Below, one piece after another: positions 1-5,146 of a DNA stretch of 6,669 bases (positions are counted from its first letter, which is position 1; each line of letters opens with the position of its first letter). The notes beneath the pieces were generated by a model, which saw only the letters and a list, made by a program, of their open reading frames with translations, was not told the origin of the DNA and searched no databases. The position numbers and the translations under genes are program-made. The stretch comes from JBBQSN01 sp038213835. GTDB lineage: Bacteria > Actinomycetota > Actinomycetes > Actinomycetales > CAWJMD01. The stretch lies in contig JBBQSN010000173.1 of assembly GCA_038213835.1 (NCBI GenBank), positions 1 through 6,669 on the forward strand. The letters are read 5' to 3'.

Positions 1-226
1 TGTCAGCCCACGCCTTGACCGTCTCGGCCGCCTCCACCACCGCCAACGCCTGGTCCCCGCTGGCCAGGTCGCACCCGCGCGCGTCCGACCAGCGCCGCGC
101 CCGCACCGCCCGCTCCCGCTCGACCTTCTTCAGCAGCCGCAACGCGCGCAGCACCGGCACCGGCACACCACCGACCTCACCCACCGGGACCACCCCGGGA
201 ACGCCACCGACCACCTCCGCTGCCAT
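1..226 (-). CDS. N-terminal part of a possible DUF222/13E12-type HNH endonuclease (runs off the left edge)
   Basis: The minus strand is open from ATG 226 to the window edge, giving 75 codons that start MAAEVVGGVPGVV. A hydrophobic, Gly/Val-rich start is followed by a basic helical stretch (LRLLKKVERERAVRARRW, about residues 28-45) and a segment ending in ALAVVEAAETVKAWAD. This resembles the helical N-terminal region that precedes the HNH nuclease domain in the DUF222/13E12 proteins abundant in actinobacteria, but the diagnostic HNH part lies outside the window, so the family call is tentative. An in-frame ATG at 235 would add three residues and has an AGAGG 11 nt upstream. I prefer 226 because a candidate -10 (239-234) would place the transcript start at about 227, a leaderless arrangement. 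The gene is 65 nt downstream of the flavoprotein gene and has its own apparent DNA-damage control region, so it is probably transcribed separately. That it is a coding region is likely; its function is uncertain. Confidence 0.55.
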   Translation of the reverse strand, partial: MAAEVVGGVPGVVPVGEVGGVPVPVLRALRLLKKVERERAVRARRWSDARGCDLASGDQALAVVEAAETVKAWAD

Positions 227-233
227 GACACCC

Positions 234-256
234 ATTGCATCAGAAACCTCTGACAA
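234..256 (-). promoter_or_regulatory. Candidate RecA-NDp (PafBC-type) DNA-damage promoter
   Basis: The minus strand reads TTGTCAGAG (256-248), exactly 8 nt, then TGCAAT (239-234). The published mycobacterial RecA-NDp consensus is TTGTCRGTG-N8-TAnnnT, so the upstream element matches 8 of 9 bases with exact spacing. The -10-like element matches 2 of its 3 fixed bases. A start about 7 nt downstream falls at or next to the ATG at 226, implying a leaderless or nearly leaderless transcript. The element overlaps a 5-bp inverted repeat, TCAGA/TCTGA (240-253). Pattern match only. Confidence 0.4.
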
Positions 257-262
257 CCACTC

Positions 263-278
263 TCGAACACCTGATCGA
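263..278 (-). promoter_or_regulatory. Candidate LexA (SOS) box
   Basis: The plus strand reads TCGAACACCTGATCGA. The mycobacterial SOS box is TCGAAC-N4-GTTCGA, and this site matches 11 of its 12 fixed bases (A instead of T at 274). It lies in the short gap between the flavoprotein stop (292) and the start of the leftmost gene (226), and ends 6 nt upstream of the candidate RecA-NDp element. That is where a LexA operator for the leftmost gene would sit. Several M. tuberculosis 13E12-family genes are known LexA targets, which fits the tentative identity of that gene. Confidence 0.55.
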
Positions 279-291
279 ATCGGGAACCCGG

Positions 292-1281
292 TCAGGCTCG
301 CGGTTCCAGGGGGTCCAGCCGGCCGACACGCTGTCCGGCGACCCGGGCAGCGGCCGCGACGAGCAGGTCGACGCCGAGACCCAGGTCGAAGACCACCTCG
401 GCGGCCCGACGCTCGGCCACGAGAACACCGACGGCCTGGCCTGCGTACACCGGCAGGGCGTCACCGTCACCGACGGCGCGGGCGGCCTCGATGGCGGCGA
501 AGGCCTCGTCGTCGGCCCCGATCTCGGCGACGCGGTCCTCCCAGGCGTCGCTGAACCCGGTGCGCAGGTACCGGCCGCCGTACTCGGCGGGCCACCCGAG
601 GCGCTGGCCGCGGTCGTAGACCGAGGAGTACGAGGTCCCGTCGGACGACGCGGCCAGCAGCCTGGCGCGCACGGACGCCGACGTGGTGGCCTCCGGGCAG
701 AGCATGAAGGCGGTGCCGACCCATACGCCGGCGGCACCGGCGGCCAGCGCGGCCGCCAAGCCCCTCGCTCCCGCGATGCCTCCGGCGGCCAGGACGGGCA
801 CGTCGACGACGTCCAGGACCTGTTGCAGCAGAGGCAATGTCGAGACCTCGCCGCGGCCGTGACCACCGCCTTCTGCGCCGCGCACGACCAACAGGTCCAG
901 CCCGGCATCGAGGGCACGCCGTGCCTCCTCGACGGTCCCGACCTGGGTGGTCACCGCGCAGCCCGCCTCGCGCAACGGCTCGAGGAAGCGCTCGTACGGC
1001 CCGTAGCTGACGCTCACCAGTGCCGGGCGGGCAGCGACGCACGCCGCCAGCAGCTCAGGCCTGCCCTCCAGCGCCCACGCCATCAGGCCCACTCCGAAGT
1101 CACCTGCCGCCCGTGCCGTCTCGCACGCGGCCTCGAGCCATGACGCCTCCGTGGCAGGGCCCGGTCCGACCATGCCGAGCCCACCGGCGCCCGACACCGC
1201 GGCGGCCAGCCCCCCGCCTGACACGCCGGCCATCGGTGCCTGGACCACCGGCACCCTCAGGTCGTCGGGACCCCAGACCAC
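292..1281 (-). CDS. Nitronate monooxygenase / 2-nitropropane dioxygenase-type FMN flavoprotein
   Basis: A 329-residue protein, the usual length for this TIM-barrel FMN family, which oxidises nitronates or acts as an NAD(P)H-dependent flavin oxidoreductase. It opens with the family hallmark VPVVQAPMAGVSGG (about 10-23). The segment GAEGGGHGRGE (135-145) carries the expected catalytic His (H141). AAGGIAGARG (165-174) and GVWVGTAFM (185-193) are the FMN phosphate-binding segments, and a late LPVYAGQAVG (277-286) matches the AGQ element of these enzymes. The GTG start at 1281 lies 3 nt after the DUF6912 stop and has only a weak ribosome-binding site, suggesting translational coupling. Starting much later would remove the QAPMAG motif. 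It is the last gene of the run that begins with the acyltransferase. Family assignment is firm; the physiological substrate is unknown, and the subfamily could equally be a general flavin reductase or a trans-acting enoyl reductase. Confidence 0.9.
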   Translation of the reverse strand: MVWGPDDLRVPVVQAPMAGVSGGGLAAAVSGAGGLGMVGPGPATEASWLEAACETARAAGDFGVGLMAWALEGRPELLAACVAARPALVSVSYGPYERFLEPLREAGCAVTTQVGTVEEARRALDAGLDLLVVRGAEGGGHGRGEVSTLPLLQQVLDVVDVPVLAAGGIAGARGLAAALAAGAAGVWVGTAFMLCPEATTSASVRARLLAASSDGTSYSSVYDRGQRLGWPAEYGGRYLRTGFSDAWEDRVAEIGADDEAFAAIEAARAVGDGDALPVYAGQAVGVLVAERRAAEVVFDLGLGVDLLVAAAARVAGQRVGRLDPLEPRA

Positions 1282-1284
1282 GAT

Positions 1285-1791
1285 TCAGCCGGCGCCCAGG
1301 TCGCTGAGCACGAGCGAGGCCTCGGTGGCGTCGAACCAGAGCAGGTCGTGGCCCTCCGCGCCGTCCACCACGAACTGGGCGTCCTCGTCGCCGTCGTCGG
1401 CGGCGGCGACGGCCGCCACCGCCGCAGCGACATCCGGCTCGGCGTCCTCCTCGTCGACGTGGATGCTCACGACGTCGGTGACCGCGACCGGGCCGGGGAG
1501 CAGCACCTGCGAGCGCTCGCCGGTGTCGCCCTCGGGGAGGGTGATCGCGACGTCGACCTCGGCCGCCAGCACCACGCGCCGCCGGGGTGCTGCGGGGTCG
1601 TCCCCGAGCAGTCGCAGCGATGCCTCGGCCGCCTCGACCATGGCCGCGTACTCCAGCTCCTCCGCGTCACCCTCGGTGTACCACTCCCGCAGCGCGGGCG
1701 TGACGGCGTGGGCCGTGAGCTCGACCGTCACCTGACCCGTCGAGACCCAACGGGCCAGAAGCGTTGCCGTCCCGGGCAGGAAGACCCTCAT
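1285..1791 (-). CDS. DUF6912-type conserved hypothetical protein
   Basis: A 168-residue soluble protein with no signal peptide or membrane segment. It begins MRVFLPGTATLLARWV and ends near HDLLWFDATEASLVLSDL (about 148-165), a beginning and an end I associate with the actinobacterial DUF6912 family, whose function is unknown. The middle is helix-rich with a basic patch (APRRRVV, 68-74). The stretch at about 113-150 is very acidic (EEDAEPD, then ADDGDEDAQ) around an Ala-rich segment. The ATG at 1791 overlaps the patatin gene's TGA as ATGA, which fixes the start and suggests translational coupling. The reading frame stays open far upstream, but that extension is antisense-like composition within the patatin gene and is not used. 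It is followed 3 nt later by the flavoprotein gene. Coding status is firm; the role is unknown. Confidence 0.85.
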   Translation of the reverse strand: MRVFLPGTATLLARWVSTGQVTVELTAHAVTPALREWYTEGDAEELEYAAMVEAAEASLRLLGDDPAAPRRRVVLAAEVDVAITLPEGDTGERSQVLLPGPVAVTDVVSIHVDEEDAEPDVAAAVAAVAAADDGDEDAQFVVDGAEGHDLLWFDATEASLVLSDLGAG

Positions 1792-2828
1792 CGGACCGCG
1801 CCCAGCTCGTCGTCCGGCACCTCGAGGTCGGGCTGCGACTCCACCATGTGCACCAGTGCCTCCAGCTGCTCCGGGTCCTCCAGCTCCACCGCGGTCGTCC
1901 GGATCGCGGTGTCGAGCACGTGCCGGCGTCGGGTGACGTCCATCAGGTTCGCACCGATCGCCTCGAGGTCCTCGACGCCGGGCCCGATCACGGTGACGTC
2001 GGTGCCCTCGGCGTGCACCTTGGCGACCTCGCGCAGGGCCCGCCGGGTCACCCGCTGCCTCCAGGCCCGTTCGAGTCTGGCCGTGACCCCGTGCGGGGTG
2101 TCGATCACGAACGAGGCCATCGGGGCGAGGACGAAGACCTCGTCGAGGTCGTGGCCGGCGAGCAGGTCGATGTTCGTCGACGACGACGCCCCGCCGTCGA
2201 TGTAGCGCGTGCCGTGCAGGACGACCGGCTGGTACCAGCCCGGGATCGCGCACGAGGCCATCACGGCGTCGGCGAGCGCGGCCGGCGGCGCGCCCGGCTC
2301 GCCGAAGGCGACCCGCCGTCCTGACTCGTAGTCCATCGCCACGGCCCGCACGCCCGGGTGCGGCGACCACCCGGTCGGGGATGCACCGACCTCGGCCTGG
2401 ACGTCGGCGACCAGCTTGCCGACGGTCTCGAGGGATCCGCGTCCCACGGGCAGCAGCGCCGACAGCACGGCCGTGGGCGGCAGCTGGCGCAGCCGGGCCG
2501 CGCCCTGCGCCATCAGGGCCGCCGACCCGAGCCCCGGTCGCGGACGGGGCGGCAACGAGCCGCCGGTGGCGGTCTCGTAGTCCCAACCGATCCGGGCCAG
2601 CGGCCCGGAAGGCGCGGCCTCCCCCAGCTGGTGCGCCGTGAGCTCCTCGACGCTGACCCCGGCCCCGAGCAGCGCGGCCGTCACCGACCCGGCGGAGGTC
2701 CCCACGATCAGCTCGGCGTCGCGCGGATCGAGGCCCTGGACCCGCTGGAGGGCACCGAGCGCGCCCACCATCCAGGCCCCGCCCAGCACCCCGCCGGCCC
2801 CCAGGACCAGACCCCATCGGCGACTCAC
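1788..2828 (-). CDS. Patatin-like phospholipase / acyl hydrolase
   Basis: A 346-residue protein (start VSRRWGLVLGAGGVLGG) of the patatin family, serine-Asp dyad enzymes that hydrolyse acyl ester bonds in lipids. The oxyanion-hole glycines GAGGVLGG are at 10-17, the nucleophile elbow GTSAG at 43-47 (Ser45), and the catalytic Asp at 211 in DGG (211-213). ASCAIPGWYQPV (191-202) is the usual family segment before the Asp. All catalytic elements are present, so an active enzyme is expected. There is no Sec signal peptide or clear transmembrane helix, so it is probably cytosolic or peripheral. The GTG at 2828 is chosen because GAGGGA (2840-2835) sits 6-8 nt upstream and because family homology begins there; a longer in-frame ATG (2984) gives Cys/Arg-rich shadow sequence. 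It lies 58 nt downstream of the acyltransferase gene and overlaps the DUF6912 gene by ATGA. Its substrate may be neutral lipid or phospholipid, which is inference. Confidence 0.93.
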   Translation of the reverse strand: MSRRWGLVLGAGGVLGGAWMVGALGALQRVQGLDPRDAELIVGTSAGSVTAALLGAGVSVEELTAHQLGEAAPSGPLARIGWDYETATGGSLPPRPRPGLGSAALMAQGAARLRQLPPTAVLSALLPVGRGSLETVGKLVADVQAEVGASPTGWSPHPGVRAVAMDYESGRRVAFGEPGAPPAALADAVMASCAIPGWYQPVVLHGTRYIDGGASSSTNIDLLAGHDLDEVFVLAPMASFVIDTPHGVTARLERAWRQRVTRRALREVAKVHAEGTDVTVIGPGVEDLEAIGANLMDVTRRRHVLDTAIRTTAVELEDPEQLEALVHMVESQPDLEVPDDELGAVR

Positions 2829-2890
2829 GGCTCGTCCCTCGCCGCGAGCACGGCACTGCGGGTGATGGTCCGCTCGGTCCGCTCGCTCAC
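2825..2890 (-). CDS. Possible 21-residue mini-ORF bridging two genes
   Basis: A short frame, GTG 2890 to TGA 2825, encodes VSERTERTITRSAVLAARDEP. Its GTG overlaps the acyltransferase TGA as GTGA (2890-2887), and its TGA overlaps the patatin GTG as GTGA (2828-2825), so it exactly fills the intergenic space. A GGGAGA (2903-2898) lies 7 nt upstream of its start. A 9-nt tandem repeat (2867-2884) encodes the ERT-ERT. It resembles no protein I recognise. It may be a translated coupling peptide that carries ribosomes to the patatin start, or a chance frame. No homology supports it. Confidence 0.3.
   Translation of the reverse strand: MSERTERTITRSAVLAARDEP
2835..2840 (-). promoter_or_regulatory. Ribosome-binding site deciding the patatin start
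   Basis: The minus strand reads GAGGGA from 2840 to 2835, with 6 nt between it and GTG 2828. This good Shine-Dalgarno match supports the GTG over any upstream in-frame codon. Confidence 0.65.
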
Positions 2891-4317
2891 CGCACCGTCT
2901 CCCGCAGCTCCTCGAGCGCCTCGGACACGCACTGGCACAGCACGTCCAGGTCCGGCATCGCCTCGCGGTCGGCGTTGAGCCCATAGAAGACGCAGCCCTT
3001 GTACGAGGTCAGCCCCACCGCGAGGCCCTGACCTTTGGCCAGCGGGATCACCGGGTAGGTCTGCAGCAGCTCGGCACCCACCGCGTACATCGAGTGCTGC
3101 GGGCCGGGGACGTTGGTGACGAGCAGGTTGAACACCCGTCGTGACAGGCCGCTCGCCACCCGGGCCCCCAGCGAGTGCAGCGTCGACGGCGCGAAGCCGC
3201 CGACCTCGGCCAGCCTGCGGGCGGGGACGGCCCGGCCCGTGTCGGCGTGCGCCTTGGTCTGGTAGGCAACCTGCTGCAGCCGCACGGTGGCGTTGGGCTC
3301 GCCGAGCGGCAGGTCGACGAGCAGCTGCTCGACGCGGGCGAGGGTCTCGCCGGAGGACGGGTCGTCCGAGCGCACGCTCACAGGCACCATCGCCCGCAGG
3401 CTCGTGGTCGGACCCACTCGGGCCCCGCGGGTCAGCATCCACTCCCGCAGCGCCCCCGTGAGGGTCGCCAGCACGACGTCGTTCACGCTGATCGCGGCGT
3501 CGACCGTCCCCTTGGCCCGGCGGCGTCGTCCGCCGGTGGCGTGGAAGGCCCGGATCTCGCGGTAGGTCTCGAGCTCGGTGGCCACCGTGCCGAACCGACG
3601 GTGCTCGCCGATCTCGACGTTGAGGGGCGAGTCCGGCGCCGGGCTGGCGGCGGTGCGCGCCAGGCTGCCGAGCGCACCGAGCACCTTGTCGGCGTTGACC
3701 CGCAGGTCGCCGACCCCGGCCCGGAGGGTGTCGACCACCTGGGTGGGTCGCTGGACGGCGTCGGCGACCGCACCGGTGATGAGCTCGACGAGCGACGGCT
3801 CCCGCGAGGCGTGCCACGTGTCGGCGGGAAGCGTCGTCGCAGAGGGGGTGTCGTCCAGGATGACCTGAGCGAGGTCCACCGCGTTGACGCCGTCGACCAG
3901 GGCCTGGTGCGACTTGGTGACGACCGCGAAGCGCCCGCCCTCGAGGCCCTCGACGACGTAGGCCTCCCAGAGCGGACGGCTGCGGTCGAGGTGGCGTGGC
4001 ATCACCCGGGCGACGAGGTCGCGCAGCTGCGCCATCGTGCCCGGACGCGGGAGCGCCGACCGGCGCACGTGGTAGCTGAGGTCGAAACGCTGGTCATCGA
4101 CCCACAACGGGTTGGCCAGCCGGCCCGGCACCTGCCGGACCCGCTGCCGGTAGCGGGGGACGAAGGCGATCCGCGCGGCGATGTGCCGGACGAGCGTGTC
4201 GTAGTCGAAACCGTCTGCGGGAGCGTCGAAGACCAGCACCGAGCCCACGTGCATGACGGTCGTGGGCTCCTCCAGGTACAGGAACGACACGTCCAGCGGC
4301 GTGAGGCGGTTCGTCAC
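2887..4317 (-). CDS. Wax ester synthase / diacylglycerol acyltransferase (WS/DGAT) family protein
   Basis: A 476-residue protein, typical WS/DGAT length. These enzymes transfer acyl groups from acyl-CoA to diacylglycerol or a fatty alcohol, making triacylglycerol or wax ester. The start VTNRLTPLDVSFLYLE is characteristic. Further motifs are PLWE (115-118), the condensation-type active-site segment SHQALVDG (136-143), ND in SVNDVVLATLTG (279-280), RAMVPVSVR (308-316) and NVPGP (402-406) in the C-terminal domain. The odd point is the active site: the canonical HHxxxDG reads HQALVDG, so Gln138 sits where the catalytic second His is expected. Activity may be altered or lost, though the rest of the fold looks intact. 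GTG 4317 is preferred because AAGGGAG lies 8 nt upstream; GTG 4323, two codons earlier, has only a 2-nt spacer. It is the first gene of the downstream unit and is followed by the mini-ORF and the patatin gene. Family is firm; catalytic competence is not. Confidence 0.93.
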   Translation of the reverse strand: MTNRLTPLDVSFLYLEEPTTVMHVGSVLVFDAPADGFDYDTLVRHIAARIAFVPRYRQRVRQVPGRLANPLWVDDQRFDLSYHVRRSALPRPGTMAQLRDLVARVMPRHLDRSRPLWEAYVVEGLEGGRFAVVTKSHQALVDGVNAVDLAQVILDDTPSATTLPADTWHASREPSLVELITGAVADAVQRPTQVVDTLRAGVGDLRVNADKVLGALGSLARTAASPAPDSPLNVEIGEHRRFGTVATELETYREIRAFHATGGRRRRAKGTVDAAISVNDVVLATLTGALREWMLTRGARVGPTTSLRAMVPVSVRSDDPSSGETLARVEQLLVDLPLGEPNATVRLQQVAYQTKAHADTGRAVPARRLAEVGGFAPSTLHSLGARVASGLSRRVFNLLVTNVPGPQHSMYAVGAELLQTYPVIPLAKGQGLAVGLTSYKGCVFYGLNADREAMPDLDVLCQCVSEALEELRETVR

Positions 4318-4325
4318 CGGCACGG

Positions 4326-4332
4326 CTCCCTT
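4326..4332 (-). promoter_or_regulatory. Ribosome-binding site deciding the WS/DGAT start
   Basis: The minus strand reads AAGGGAG (4332-4326). The spacer is 8 nt to GTG 4317 but only 2 nt to GTG 4323, so the shorter protein is favoured. Confidence 0.6.
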
Positions 4333-4339
4333 CGGCTCC

Positions 4340-4365
4340 GGGGCGGTACCCCGGCGGGCCGCCCC
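4340..4365. repeat. GC-rich inverted repeat in the WS/DGAT leader
   Basis: GGGGCGG (4340-4346) and CCGCCCC (4359-4365) form a perfect 7-bp stem around a 12-nt loop, ending about 8 nt upstream of the ribosome-binding site. It could fold in the 5' untranslated RNA. No T-run follows on either strand, so it is not a canonical terminator. In DNA this GC-rich a 7-bp stem can occur by chance. Confidence 0.35.
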
Positions 4366-4386
4366 TGCGCGCGTCCCCCGTGCCAG

Positions 4387-4392
4387 ACCCTA
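4387..4392 (-). promoter_or_regulatory. Possible -10 element of a WS/DGAT promoter
   Basis: The minus strand reads TAGGGT (4392-4387), close to the actinobacterial TANNNT -10 pattern, in the only gap of about 110 nt between two co-oriented genes. No convincing -35 element is visible at 16-18 nt upstream. The perfect palindrome CGGGGCCCCG (4400-4409) lies just upstream and could be an operator or part of a termination structure for the preceding gene. Weak evidence. Confidence 0.3.
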
Positions 4393-4429
4393 GACGGGCC
4401 GGGGCCCCGACGTCCGGCTGGTGCCGTGC

Positions 4430-5146
4430 TCAGACCCCGGACAGGTCGACCCCGGTGAGTCCGTTGAGGGCCCGGACCGTGGTGTCGACGTCGCGGTGCA
4501 GCACCGCGTGCATGCCGACGGCCTCGGCCCCGGCCACGTTGGACGGCAGGTCGTCCACCATGACGCACTCGTGCGGCTCGAGGCCGAGCAGGCGGGCGGT
4601 GCGGGTGAAGATCCTGGCCTCGGGCTTGCGCATCCCGATCTCGCCCGAGATCACCACGACCTCGAACATGTCGTCCCAGCCGGTGCGGTCGTAGGTGTTG
4701 CCCCACGAGTTCGACAGCAGCGCCGTGCGCAGCCCGGCCGCGCGTGCCGCCCGGACGAGCGCGTGCATGCGGGGCTCGGGCTCCTCCAGACCGGACAGCA
4801 TCCGGTCGAGCAGCCCCTCGGCCTGCACGGGCACGCCCCGGCGCGACAGCTCGGCGGCGAGGTCGCGCTCGAACTCCGAGCGGTCCAGCTCGCCGCGCTC
4901 CAGGGCGGCGACCGGCCCGGCGGACAGGTCCGCCCCGAGCGACCCGCCCGCCACCTCGTCGGTGCCGCGTTCGGGCGCGGGCTCGACCGACCCCCACTCC
5001 TTGAGCGTGTCGCGGTAGACCTCCGTCCCGACGCCCTCCGAGGCCGCCCAGGCGCCGAAAGCCTGCGACAGCGGGACGGTCAGGACACCACCCCAGTCGA
5101 CGACCAGGGCGGACGGGGCGGGGAGGGAGCTCACGACCGCCATCAT
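4430..5146 (-). CDS. HAD-superfamily (subfamily IA-like) hydrolase with altered motif I
   Basis: A 238-residue cytosolic protein of the haloacid dehalogenase superfamily, mostly Mg-dependent phosphatases that use an Asp nucleophile. Motif I is VVDWGGVLT with nucleophile Asp17. Motif II is LLSNSWG (Ser145), motif III RKPEARIF (Lys174), and motif IV VMVDDLPSN (Asp198, Asp199). The helical stretch between motifs I and II (about 25-125) is a C1-type cap with a Gly/Ala/Glu-rich insert at 55-85. The usual DxD has become DxG: position 19 is Gly, so the general acid/base Asp is missing. Related actinobacterial proteins with DYGGVLT-type motifs exist to my knowledge, so this is probably a subgroup trait. 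The ATG at 5146 overlaps the ATPase gene's TGA as ATGA; a second ATG follows at once at 5143. It is the last gene of its unit. Substrate unknown. Confidence 0.88.
   Translation of the reverse strand: MMAVVSSLPAPSALVVDWGGVLTVPLSQAFGAWAASEGVGTEVYRDTLKEWGSVEPAPERGTDEVAGGSLGADLSAGPVAALERGELDRSEFERDLAAELSRRGVPVQAEGLLDRMLSGLEEPEPRMHALVRAARAAGLRTALLSNSWGNTYDRTGWDDMFEVVVISGEIGMRKPEARIFTRTARLLGLEPHECVMVDDLPSNVAGAEAVGMHAVLHRDVDTTVRALNGLTGVDLSGV

Noticed and set aside
283..307. Inverted repeat GGAACC/GGTTCC around the flavoprotein stop codon as a terminator
   Set aside because: The stem is only 6 bp with a 13-nt loop and no T-run follows, so I cannot support a terminator.
15..1143. Plus-strand open frames across the left end
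   Set aside because: They are Arg/Pro/Thr/Gly-rich with no family resemblance. They lie opposite the flavoprotein and the left-edge gene and have no convincing ribosome-binding site.
1792..2856. Long upstream extension of the DUF6912 reading frame
   Set aside because: The extension is Arg/Gly/Ala-rich out-of-frame reading of the patatin gene. The ATG at 1791, which overlaps the patatin stop, is the natural start.
2829..2984. Extended N-terminus of the patatin protein from ATG 2984
   Set aside because: It adds a Cys/Arg-rich stretch overlapping the acyltransferase 3' end. The GTG at 2828 has a good ribosome-binding site and begins where family similarity begins.
3175..4458. Plus-strand open frame opposite the WS/DGAT gene
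   Set aside because: Antisense shadow: no motifs, charged low-complexity composition, and the minus strand encodes a full-length family protein.
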